Assembly: GCA_035307785.1 (NCBI GenBank)
Contig: DATGHS010000021.1
Span: 1-13,330, forward strand
Source of the DNA: DATGHS01 sp035307785
GTDB taxonomy: Bacteria; Planctomycetota; Planctomycetia; Gemmatales; Gemmataceae
DNA length: 13,330 bases
Direction: 5' to 3'
Shown: one piece after another, positions 1-7,433 of the stretch
Layout: every line of letters starts with the position of its first letter
Position numbering within the stretch: position 1 is the stretch's first letter
Program-made: the position numbers and the translations under genes
Notes under the pieces: generated by a model
The model's database searches: none
Seen by the model: only the letters and a program-made list of their open reading frames with translations
Told to the model about the DNA's origin: nothing

Positions 1-774
1 GAGGATGGTCACGCCTTCGCGCCGCAGCGATTCGAGGAATCCGTTCGGCTCGCCGAGCATCTGCAAGCGGTAGCGATCCTGCCGTTGGGCACAAAGCTCA
101 CGGACACTGCCCTGCGCCCGAACCTCACCGTCGAACAACACGACGACCATTTCGCAGACCTGCTCCACGTCGCCGAGCAAATGCGTGGACAGCAAAAGCG
201 ATTTATTGAAGTCGCGCCCAAATTGAAGCAGCAACCGCAACATGGCCGACCGGCCGGCTGGGTCAAGGCCGCTCGTGGGCTCGTCGAGCAGCAGCACCGG
301 CGGGTCATGCACGATGGCTTGGGCGAGCTTCAGACGTTGCTTCATGCCGGTGGAGTATTCCTCTAACTTGCGGTAGCGCGCATCTTCCAACTCGAGATAA
401 GTGAGCACCTCGTGCGCCCGGCGTTGCGCTTGTTTGCGCGGCATGCCGTAAAGCTCGCCGGCCAGGGCAACGTATTCGACGCCCCGCAGCACCGGAATGA
501 GCGCATCGGCCTCCGGCATGAAGCCAATCTGTTGCCGTAGTCGCCAGTTCCCGGTCCCGCGACCGCTCGTCAACTCGTGTTCGAGAATTCTTCCGCCGCC
601 CGAGGAAGGCGGCAACAAGCCCATCAGAATCTTCAGCAACGTGGATTTACCGGCGCCATTCGGGCCCAGCAAACCGATGCGGCCGGTCGGCAAACGCAGC
701 GTGACGTCGCGCAGCGCAATCAGACTGCCAAATTGCCTCGATACATTCTGAATATCGATGAGGAACTGGGACAT
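1..774 (-). CDS. ABC transporter ATP-binding protein (C-terminus outside window)
   Basis: Cytoplasmic ATPase subunit that would power an ABC transporter; substrate unknown. The 258 residues in the window show all the nucleotide-binding motifs in order: Walker A GPNGAGKST (37-45), a Q-loop region IGFMPE (83-88) with Glu where Gln is usual, signature YSTGMKQRL (140-148), Walker B LLLDEP followed by the D-loop SGLD (161-171), and the H-loop His198. This layout fits ABC-2 type exporter or gliding-type ATPases, which usually have about 300 residues, so only a short C-terminal part is missing. The start is the ATG at 772-774, preceded by a GAAAGAAGG purine tract very close to it. It begins 18 bp after the argJ stop, so co-transcription is likely. 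The partner permease would be expected beyond position 1; that is inference. Confidence 0.93.
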   Translation of the reverse strand, partial: MSQFLIDIQNVSRQFGSLIALRDVTLRLPTGRIGLLGPNGAGKSTLLKILMGLLPPSSGGGRILEHELTSGRGTGNWRLRQQIGFMPEADALIPVLRGVEYVALAGELYGMPRKQAQRRAHEVLTYLELEDARYRKLEEYSTGMKQRLKLAQAIVHDPPVLLLDEPTSGLDPAGRSAMLRLLLQFGRDFNKSLLLSTHLLGDVEQVCEMVVVLFDGEVRAQGSVRELCAQRQDRYRLQMLGEPNGFLESLRREGVTIL

Positions 775-792
775 GCCTTCTTTCAATGTCGA

Positions 793-1983
793 TCAGGTCG
801 TGTAGTCCGCATTCAAGCGAATATACTCGGGCGTGAGGTCGCTGGTGTAAAAGATGCACTGTCCACTGCCGAGCGTAAAGCGCAAGCGAAGATTCACCTC
901 GCGATTGTGCCGCAAGTAATTCGATGCTGCCTTCGGGTCGAAGGGCAGGGGGGCGCCGTGCTGATAGAGCAGCATGTCGCCAAGCCAAAGAGATAACTGC
1001 TTTTCTTCAAACGGCACGCCGGCATAACCAGCGGCCGACACAAATCGTCCCCAATTCGGATCTCCGCCGAATATGGCACACTTTACGAGCGCGCTCTCGG
1101 CGATCGTCTTCGCAATTCGAATGGCTTCGGCATCATCACGCGTGCCTTCGACTTCAATGGTAACCAGATGGGCGGCGCCTTCGGCATCACGCGCGATAGC
1201 CTTGGCCAGGTAGGCACAAATCGTGTGCACGCCCGCGGCGAATTCCTCCAGATCCTTGCCGGCCAGCGGTGTTCCTTTGCCATTCGCGAAGAGGAAAACC
1301 GAATCGTTTGTGCTCATGTGCCCTTCAACGCTGATGCAGTTGAAGGTTCGGCTAACGCTGTGGCGCAGAATCGTCTGCAAATCGTCCGGCCGAACCGTTG
1401 CATCGCTCATGAGGAAGGCGAGCATGGTGGCCATGTTGGGCCCGATCATGGCGGCACCCTTGGCGAAGCCGAGAAGGCGGGCTTCGCTACTAGAGAATTC
1501 CAGCTTAGCGCTGGCTATCTTGATACACGTATCGGTCGTGAGAATGGCGTGGGCTGCGTCGTTAACGGCCGGGATGGAAGAATCCAGGCGCTTGGCCGCA
1601 GCGGGAATGCCTACTTCCAGAATTGGCATCGGCAACGGCCGGCCGATCACGCCGGTGCTGGCGACCAAGAATTGCTCCGGCCGGCAACCAACGGCCTCGG
1701 CGGCCAACACCGTCATTCGCCGCGCATCGGCCAACCCTTGCTCGCCGGTGCAGGCGTTGGCGTTGCCGGAACAGACCACGATCCCGTGGCCATCACTTCG
1801 CGGCACCCGCGTCCGGCAGACTTGCACCGGCGCTGCCGCCACCCGGTTCTGCGTGAAAACTCCAGCAACGGCGGCTGGGCCGTCACTGACGATGAGAGCG
1901 AGATCGCGCCGGTGCGGCTCCGAACGCAAGCCGGAGACATGTCCGGCAAACCGGTAGCCGTGGGGCACAATCCAATCGTGCAT
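793..1983 (-). CDS. argJ: Bifunctional glutamate N-acetyltransferase / amino-acid acetyltransferase (ornithine acetyltransferase)
   Basis: ArgJ moves the acetyl group from N-acetylornithine to glutamate, closing the cyclic arginine pathway in the cytoplasm; some members also use acetyl-CoA for the first step. The 396-residue length is typical. The self-cleavage site is present: KGAAMIGPNMA then Thr186-MLAF, where the Thr becomes the N-terminal nucleophile of the beta chain. The oxyanion-hole segment STGVIG lies at 109-114, and the family's conserved C-terminal end (LNADYTT) is intact. The ATG at 1981-1983 has AAGGA about 7 bases upstream. It starts 28 bp after the toroid/DUF4159 gene and ends 18 bp before the ABC ATPase gene. 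No other arg genes are in the window. Whether it is mono- or bifunctional cannot be read from the sequence alone. Confidence 0.96.
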   Translation of the reverse strand: MHDWIVPHGYRFAGHVSGLRSEPHRRDLALIVSDGPAAVAGVFTQNRVAAAPVQVCRTRVPRSDGHGIVVCSGNANACTGEQGLADARRMTVLAAEAVGCRPEQFLVASTGVIGRPLPMPILEVGIPAAAKRLDSSIPAVNDAAHAILTTDTCIKIASAKLEFSSSEARLLGFAKGAAMIGPNMATMLAFLMSDATVRPDDLQTILRHSVSRTFNCISVEGHMSTNDSVFLFANGKGTPLAGKDLEEFAAGVHTICAYLAKAIARDAEGAAHLVTIEVEGTRDDAEAIRIAKTIAESALVKCAIFGGDPNWGRFVSAAGYAGVPFEEKQLSLWLGDMLLYQHGAPLPFDPKAASNYLRHNREVNLRLRFTLGSGQCIFYTSDLTPEYIRLNADYTT

Positions 1984-2011
1984 AGGATTCCTTGCTAAAC
2001 CGCAACCGGCC

Positions 2012-4348
2012 TTACTTCGGATTCAAATAATACAGGACCGCGGCGCCGGCCAACTTCAGCGCGCTTTCGTGATCGTGGCCAATGCAATCGCTCGACGGAC
2101 GCTTTTCCAGCGCGCAGCCAAGATCATACGGACTATAGATTACGACCCAGCGGCCTTTTTGCTTAATGCCAAGTAATTCCGGAGCAATGTCTTGCAACTC
2201 CGGCGCGACCCCGCCAAGCTTTACTTTCCTGCATTTCACCGATGTGATCGGCGTTCCATTCAGTTCCTTACTGTAGAGATAATCGTTGAGCGGAATCGGT
2301 TCGAGCTTCGCATCGGGAAACAGATTGTTGGCAAATTGTCGAAATGCGGCGTCGAATTCCTTGCTGCCGCAGCAGGCATCGGCCAACAGCAGGCCGCCGG
2401 TTTTCAGGTCCCAGCGGACGCCTTTCAAATCGGCGTCCGCGAATTCAAATTTCCGCCGGCCGTGCATGTACAGGAACTTGAAGTCGGCCATTTTCTGGCT
2501 GGTGATACTGATGGGCTCGGTTTGCAGCGCCACGTCAAGCTTCGCATCCTCGCGGAGATGAGCCATCAGATTCTTCATGGCATTGGGCGCCGGCTGCCAG
2601 TCGCCTTCGTGCCGAATCTGCGCGACCTTGAAGAAACCGCGCGGCAGCTTGGCTTCTTCCTTGGTGTCGAGCACGGCCACGTGGTGCAGGCGCGGCTGCG
2701 GCGGTACCATGTTCGTGGCATAGGCGATAATGTTGCCGGCCAGCCGGAAGGCAAGTTCGCCCTTGGCGCTCTTTTGGTCGTTTTCTTCCCACCAGCCGGC
2801 GAGCGGTTTTGGGCTAAGAATCACGACGGTCTTGCAGCCAAGATCGAGACGCTCCAGCGGGAACATGCTCGGATCAGAAATCACCGCGTGCGCGCGATAG
2901 ATGCCATGATCGGGCGGCAGCGGGGTCATGTCCTTGTCGAAAAGTTCCTTCATCAACTCGCGAAATCCCTTTGCAAACTCCTCGCGCCCGCAGCAAGCTT
3001 CGGCCAGTACAAATCCGCCTTCTTCGATGTACTGCTTCAGCATTTCCTTCTGCAAATTGGTTAGGTTCGGCTTCTCGTGGCCGTTGATGAAAAGAATGGG
3101 ACTGTTCAGCAATTCGCCGACTTCTTCCAGTACCTTTTCGCGCTTCGTGCCGTCCATTCTGCGGGCATCAAACACTTGCCAGGCGAGCGGTAGGTTCTTG
3201 AACAGGTTTTTGCTCGCATATTCGACGACATATTTCATGTCGTGGTGTTTGTTGTTCCATTCGTCAGCCCGGCCCCAGGCCATCTTGCTCATGAGAATCG
3301 GCGTGCGGCCTTTGCTGAGAAAGAGAAGGGCAAAGCTGGTAGAGATGACCGAACTGCCGTCGATGCCCCGGCCTTGCCAGGCCCCATCGTCGCCCTGCAG
3401 GCCAATGAGAAATTCGCAACCTTCGCGATACCAGTCGCGGCCGGCGAGGAAGCGCAAGCCGGAAAGCCGGCCGGTGCGCTCAACACCGTAAATGTTGTAG
3501 TATTCGTGCTGCCCAAGCCGGAAGCTGAAGTTTCCTTGCCGGCTTAGCCAGTTAAGCCCGTTTTGGATGGCGTCATTGTCGCGGTAGAAGCCGCAGCGGG
3601 CGGCTACCCCCGTCTGCTTGTTGAGCTTTTGCTCGCCCTCTTTGGCTTCCGAGCCGCAAATGTACAGGCCGCAAAGGCCGGCGCAGGTCATCGTCATGCG
3701 GGCATTGCGGTCATTCACGGTGTATCCCCAACCGCCGTTGTTTGGCTGCGCATTGGTGATCTGGTTTGACATGTAGAAATCCTGGATCGTCGTCCAAACG
3801 CTGTCGTCGATCTTGATTCCCGCTTGCTTGCCGGCATGGAGGCCAAGAAGCGCGTACTGGGAATTGGAGAAATCGGCACCCGGCCCGCCGGTGCCATAGC
3901 CCCAGCCGATGAGCCGGCCGCCCGGCGCGACCCGCGCTCGCAGTAGCCAATCCACATTGGTAGAGATCTGCTGTTTATCGCGCGCTTGCCGAGCTTCGGC
4001 CAGCACCATTGTCTGCAATCCGACTACGTAGGTGCCTTGCGGCGGCAGTTGCCGCAACCACTGAAGTCCGGCCGCGACAGCGGGGTCGTTTGGTTGCACC
4101 CCCGCTGTTAACAGCGCGAGCAAAGCCAGGCAAGTCTGTCCGCCTTGCGTGAATTGCAAGCCACCGATCAGTCCATTGGCGCCTTCCCAGCTTCCGTTAG
4201 GACGTTGTTGCTGCCGCAGGTAGCGCACGCCGCGATCGATGGAATTCTTGACCTGATCGACCAGTTGTTCCTTAGGTTTTTCCTGGGCGAACGCCGGCCC
4301 ACCGACGACGAGCACCAAAATCACCGCGGAAAGAGAATATCGCCACAT
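2012..4348 (-). CDS. Secreted alpha/alpha-toroid (prenyltransferase/squalene-oxidase-like repeat) protein with two DUF4159 modules
   Basis: A 778-residue exported protein of unknown function. Residues 1-21 form a signal peptide (MWRYSL, hydrophobic core, AFA before Gln22). Residues about 30-350 carry repeats of terpene-cyclase/prenyltransferase toroid type, for example VRYLRQQQRPNGSWEG (41-56), LNWLSRQGNFSF (265-276) and CEFLIGLQGDDGAWQG (311-326). I see no obvious DxDD cyclase motif, so a structural role is likelier than catalysis. The C-terminal half holds two related DUF4159-like modules (about 390-546 and 575-778), sharing GGFVLAEACCGREEF (444-458) and GGLLLADACCGSKEF (651-665) and similar closing helices (FRLAGNIIAYATN and LKLAGAAVLYYLN). 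The start at 4348 is preferred over an upstream in-frame start at 4441 because it begins the signal peptide and has GAGAGG about 9 bases upstream. First gene of the likely operon with argJ. Confidence 0.9.
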   Translation of the reverse strand: MWRYSLSAVILVLVVGGPAFAQEKPKEQLVDQVKNSIDRGVRYLRQQQRPNGSWEGANGLIGGLQFTQGGQTCLALLALLTAGVQPNDPAVAAGLQWLRQLPPQGTYVVGLQTMVLAEARQARDKQQISTNVDWLLRARVAPGGRLIGWGYGTGGPGADFSNSQYALLGLHAGKQAGIKIDDSVWTTIQDFYMSNQITNAQPNNGGWGYTVNDRNARMTMTCAGLCGLYICGSEAKEGEQKLNKQTGVAARCGFYRDNDAIQNGLNWLSRQGNFSFRLGQHEYYNIYGVERTGRLSGLRFLAGRDWYREGCEFLIGLQGDDGAWQGRGIDGSSVISTSFALLFLSKGRTPILMSKMAWGRADEWNNKHHDMKYVVEYASKNLFKNLPLAWQVFDARRMDGTKREKVLEEVGELLNSPILFINGHEKPNLTNLQKEMLKQYIEEGGFVLAEACCGREEFAKGFRELMKELFDKDMTPLPPDHGIYRAHAVISDPSMFPLERLDLGCKTVVILSPKPLAGWWEENDQKSAKGELAFRLAGNIIAYATNMVPPQPRLHHVAVLDTKEEAKLPRGFFKVAQIRHEGDWQPAPNAMKNLMAHLREDAKLDVALQTEPISITSQKMADFKFLYMHGRRKFEFADADLKGVRWDLKTGGLLLADACCGSKEFDAAFRQFANNLFPDAKLEPIPLNDYLYSKELNGTPITSVKCRKVKLGGVAPELQDIAPELLGIKQKGRWVVIYSPYDLGCALEKRPSSDCIGHDHESALKLAGAAVLYYLNPK

Positions 4349-4433
4349 GACGGGCACCTCTCTTCGAGCAAACCGAATTCGACTGCTTCCATTGTGCCGG
4401 ATGTTTACAGGGAAAACAAGAAGATAATGACAA

Positions 4434-4452
4434 GGTGACAAGGCTTGTCACC
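4434..4452. promoter_or_regulatory. 19-bp perfect palindrome between divergent genes
   Basis: GGTGACAAG and CTTGTCACC flank a single central G, giving a perfect 9-bp dyad. It lies 86 bp upstream of the toroid/DUF4159 start and 37 bp upstream of the TPP riboswitch. Its right arm overlaps a weak -35-like TTGTCA (4445-4450) that is followed 16 bp later by TACGTT (4467-4472), a poor -10. The geometry suits a dimeric repressor site, but the regulator is unknown. There is no T-run, so a terminator is unlikely. Confidence 0.35.
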
Positions 4453-4488
4453 CCTTCGCCATTCGCTACGTTAAAAACCAATCGCTGG

Positions 4489-4567
4489 GGGTGCCCTTGC
4501 CACGAGGGCTGAGATTAAACCCTTGGGACCTGATCCGGTTCATACCGGCGTGGGAAAGCGAACACCC
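4489..4567 (+). ncRNA. TPP riboswitch (THI element)
   Basis: Thiamine pyrophosphate-sensing aptamer in the thiC leader. The conserved parts appear in order: the P1 strand GGGTG (4489-4493), the core CTGAGA (4509-4514), the ACCTGATC segment (4528-4535), a short hairpin CCGG...CCGG (4535-4548) followed by CGTGGGAAAGCG, and the closing P1 strand CACCC (4563-4567), which pairs with the first. The aptamer ends 50 bp before the thiC ATG. No strong hairpin plus T-run is visible in that space and the Shine-Dalgarno is weak, so control of translation initiation is the likelier mode (inference). Confidence 0.95.
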
Positions 4568-4617
4568 GTCTGCCGCAGCTCCCGCGTTTACCACCATCGG
4601 GTAAAACGGAATTCACC

Positions 4618-5934
4618 ATGACGCAAATTGAAGCCGCCCGCAAGGGCACGGTCACGCCCGAAATGGAATTCGTCGCTCAGCGCGAGGATTTGGACCCGCA
4701 GCTGGTGCGCGACGAAGTGGCCCGCGGCCGCATGGTCATACCGGCCAACAAGGAGCATGTGAAGAAGAAGCTCGAGCCGATGGCGATCGGCGTCGCGAGC
4801 CTGTGCAAGATCAATGCGAACATTGGCAATTCGGCGGTCACCGGCAAGATCGAGGATGAACTGGAAAAGCTGCACACGGCGGTGCACCTCGGGGCCGACA
4901 CTGTGATGGACCTGAGCACCGGCGGCAATATCGACGCTATTCGGCAAGCGATCATCGACGCGTCGCCAGTCCCCATCGGCACGGTGCCGATTTACCAGGC
5001 AATCCAGGACGTGAAGGACGTTCCTGACCTTACGGCCCAGCAACTGCTCGACATGGTAGAGCACCAGGCAAAGCAGGGCGTGGACTACATGACGATTCAC
5101 GCGGGCGTCCTGATGGAGTATTTGCCGCTGACCACGAAACGAGTAACCGGCATCGTGAGCCGGGGCGGTTCGCTGATCGGCGGCTGGATGATTGCCCGAC
5201 ATGAGCAGAACCCCTGGTACACTCATTTCGACGAACTGTGCGAGATCATGCACGAATACGATGTGACCTATAGCCTGGGCGACGGCCTTCGCCCCGGCTG
5301 TCTTGCCGATGCCAATGACGAAGCCCAGTTCGCGGAGCTGAAAACATTGGGCGAACTCACGCTGAAAGCTTGGTCGCACAACTGCCAGGTCATGATCGAA
5401 GGTCCCGGCCACATACCGATGCACCTCGTGAAGATGAACGTCGAGAAGGAACGAGAACTCTGCCACGAAGCGCCGTTCTATGTGCTCGGTCCTCTGGTGA
5501 CCGACATTGCCCCGGGGTACGATCACATCACTTCGGCCATCGGCGCTGCCCTTGCCGGTGAAGCCGGAGCCGCCATGCTTTGTTACGTCACTCCCAAAGA
5601 GCACCTCGGCTTACCCAACAAGGACGACGTTCGCCAGGGCGTGATCGCATATAAAATCGCCGCCCATGCGGCCGACATCGCTCGGGGCCGAAAGAACGCC
5701 CGCAAGCGCGACGATGAGCTTTCCAAGGCCCGTTTCGAGTTCGACTGGAACCGGCAATTCGAACTCTCTCTCGATCCCGAAACTGCCCGCAGCATGCACG
5801 ACGAAACCCTGCCGCAAGAGGTCTTCAAGAGCGCCAAATTCTGCTCGATGTGCGGGCCCAAATTCTGCTCCATGCGCGTCACGCAGGATATCCGAAAACT
5901 GGCGGAAGCGGGGGAACTCACCGTGGTAAAGTAG
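4618..5934 (+). CDS. thiC: Phosphomethylpyrimidine synthase (HMP-P synthase)
   Basis: ThiC is the radical-SAM enzyme that rearranges 5-aminoimidazole ribotide into 4-amino-5-hydroxymethyl-2-methylpyrimidine phosphate, the pyrimidine half of thiamine. The unusual C-terminal cluster motif CxxCxxxxC is present at Cys409, Cys412 and Cys417. Other family hallmarks are DLSTGGNI (98-105), IGTVPIYQA (120-128), SRGG (181-184), GDGLRPG (221-227), EGPGHIPMH (261-269) and PLVTDIAPGYDHIT (292-305). At 438 residues it is the short form, without the N-terminal domain found in enzymes of about 600 residues such as that of E. coli. The ATG at 4618 has only a weak GGA upstream. The preceding TPP riboswitch independently confirms the assignment. 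No other thiamine genes are in the window. Confidence 0.98.
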   Translation: MTQIEAARKGTVTPEMEFVAQREDLDPQLVRDEVARGRMVIPANKEHVKKKLEPMAIGVASLCKINANIGNSAVTGKIEDELEKLHTAVHLGADTVMDLSTGGNIDAIRQAIIDASPVPIGTVPIYQAIQDVKDVPDLTAQQLLDMVEHQAKQGVDYMTIHAGVLMEYLPLTTKRVTGIVSRGGSLIGGWMIARHEQNPWYTHFDELCEIMHEYDVTYSLGDGLRPGCLADANDEAQFAELKTLGELTLKAWSHNCQVMIEGPGHIPMHLVKMNVEKERELCHEAPFYVLGPLVTDIAPGYDHITSAIGAALAGEAGAAMLCYVTPKEHLGLPNKDDVRQGVIAYKIAAHAADIARGRKNARKRDDELSKARFEFDWNRQFELSLDPETARSMHDETLPQEVFKSAKFCSMCGPKFCSMRVTQDIRKLAEAGELTVVK

Positions 5935-6016
5935 CGGCAAATGCGGATGCCGGCGGAACTGTTTAACTGCTGACCGCTGATCGAAAGCAAGTTGATCGCC
6001 GCGAGGGGCAAAAGCC

Positions 6017-7315
6017 ATGACCTGGGCTGTGAGATTCGCAATTGCCGCAGCGGCGTCGTTCTTTGGTTTCGGGCTGGCATCAGCGAAGGATCCGCCAACG
6101 AAAGCAAACGTTCCGGTACCGCCCGCAGATGTGATTGCCGCCTGGGAAAAAGCCGGATGCCGCTACGGCGCCATTAGGATTAACGGATTTTTTAAGGCGA
6201 GTACTTATCCCGCATCAGATGAGCTGCCGGGATTTGAAATCGAGGCCATACCGTCCAAGCGACTCGCCGACTTGCCAGCGATCGAAGTGCCGTTCGGAAT
6301 CGAATTGTCGATGAGGTACCCGGAAGAAGCGCTTGGAAAATTGGCGGGGCTCAAGCGATTGCGAATACTGTCTTTGGCAAACACGAGCGCTACAGATGCG
6401 GGATTGAAGCAAGTGAGTGGATTTGCGGAGCTCGAATCCTTGGATTTATTTGACACCAAGGTCACGGACACGGGATTGAGGGAGTTGCGGGAACTCGAAC
6501 AACTGCGCTGGCTGCACCTGAGCAATACGAAGGTCACGGGCACAGGTTTCAGAGAACTAGTGAAACTCAAACGACTGCGGACCCTTTATTTGTACTCTTC
6601 TAAGGTGACGGACGCGGGCCTGAAAGAGTTAACCAAGCTGATCCAACTACAAACAATTGACTTGCGCGACACAAATGTAACCGACGAGGGCATGGAGTAT
6701 TTGGGAGCGCTTAAGCACTTGCATTCGTTGGATTTGACCCGAACGAAGATAACGGACCGGGGCCTGAAAAAGCTGATCGGCCTCGAGCAATTACAGGAGC
6801 TTGACCTCGGCGGGACTCGGGTGACAAATTCAGGCCTTAAGGAGCTAATTGCATTAAAGCAACTTCAGTCGGTCGATCTGGGGGACACGCATGTCGATGA
6901 CGAAGGCTTGAAGGAACTGGCGGCGCTCAAGCAGCTACAGGCGCTGGGGCTGTATGGAACAAAGGTAACGGACGTGGGCTTGAAGCAACTGGCGGGGTTA
7001 ACACAATTGCAGTGGCTGGTTCTGTCCGACACGCAAGTGACGGACGCAGGCCTGACGGAACTGGGAGGGCTCAAGCGGCTCCGGGAACTGAAATTATCGG
7101 GTACCCATGTGACCGATGCAGGTCTGAATGAACTGGTTGGATTTGAGCAGCTGGAGACATTGTACCTGAACGAGACCCGTATGACTGACGCGGGGCTCAA
7201 GCAACTCAGCCAATTCAAGCACCTGCAGACACTCTACCTGAAAAACACTCAGGTTACGGACACCGGAGTGAATGAACTGAAAAAGTCCTTACCACAGCTC
7301 GATATTAGTCGCTAA
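6017..7315 (+). CDS. Secreted leucine-rich repeat protein
   Basis: A 432-residue exported protein likely to act as a binding scaffold; partner unknown. Residues 1-23 form a signal peptide ending in ASA. After a spacer of about 90 residues, positions 112-423 are thirteen uninterrupted repeats of exactly 24 residues with the consensus LKxLxxLxLxxTxVTDAGLKEL, plus a short closing piece (SLPQLDISR). This is the ribonuclease-inhibitor-like or cysteine-containing LRR style common in planctomycetes, with the Leu/Thr/Val/Leu positions kept in nearly every unit. The ATG at 6017 has GAGGGG (6003-6008) eight bases upstream. The gene starts 82 bp after thiC, and I see no terminator between them. Base composition looks less GC-rich than in the flanking genes. 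No catalytic domain or membrane anchor beyond the signal was seen. Confidence 0.9.
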   Translation: MTWAVRFAIAAAASFFGFGLASAKDPPTKANVPVPPADVIAAWEKAGCRYGAIRINGFFKASTYPASDELPGFEIEAIPSKRLADLPAIEVPFGIELSMRYPEEALGKLAGLKRLRILSLANTSATDAGLKQVSGFAELESLDLFDTKVTDTGLRELRELEQLRWLHLSNTKVTGTGFRELVKLKRLRTLYLYSSKVTDAGLKELTKLIQLQTIDLRDTNVTDEGMEYLGALKHLHSLDLTRTKITDRGLKKLIGLEQLQELDLGGTRVTNSGLKELIALKQLQSVDLGDTHVDDEGLKELAALKQLQALGLYGTKVTDVGLKQLAGLTQLQWLVLSDTQVTDAGLTELGGLKRLRELKLSGTHVTDAGLNELVGFEQLETLYLNETRMTDAGLKQLSQFKHLQTLYLKNTQVTDTGVNELKKSLPQLDISR

Positions 7316-7374
7316 TTCCGTGTGCACGAAGCGCTAAGCCAGGGCACCCAATGCAATCGCGAACTAATGTTGGA

Positions 7375-7419
7375 TAAGATTGCAATCTTGTCCGACAGTG
7401 CGACAAGATTGCCATCTTA
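7375..7419. repeat. Long inverted repeat / hairpin (18-bp arms)
   Basis: Arms 7375-7392 and 7402-7419 pair at 17 of 18 positions around a 9-base spacer. The left arm itself contains a 14-bp perfect palindrome, AAGATTGCAATCTT (7376-7389), and the right arm an imperfect version of it (AAGATTGCCATCTT, 7405-7418). It lies 59 bp after the LRR gene and ends 14 bp before the next start codon. No T-run follows, so it is not a typical intrinsic terminator. It could be a dispersed palindromic repeat, a 3'-end stabilising hairpin or a double operator. Confidence 0.8.
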
Positions 7420-7433
7420 CCTCACGGCCTTCC

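Noticed and set aside
1168..1998. Plus-strand open frame (276 codons) opposite argJ
   Set aside because: Antisense to an unambiguous argJ whose catalytic motifs are intact.
2192..3064. Plus-strand open frame (290 codons) opposite the DUF4159 gene
   Set aside because: The sense frame has a signal peptide and domain repeats; the antisense product shows neither.
4349..4441. N-terminal extension of the toroid/DUF4159 protein from 4441
   Set aside because: It would bury the signal peptide and read through the palindrome; the ATG at 4348 has its own ribosome site.
4588..5604. Long minus-strand open frame (338 codons) opposite thiC
   Set aside because: Fully antisense to a certain thiC; the His/Asp/Val-rich product is the usual mirror of a GC-rich gene, with no recognisable domain.
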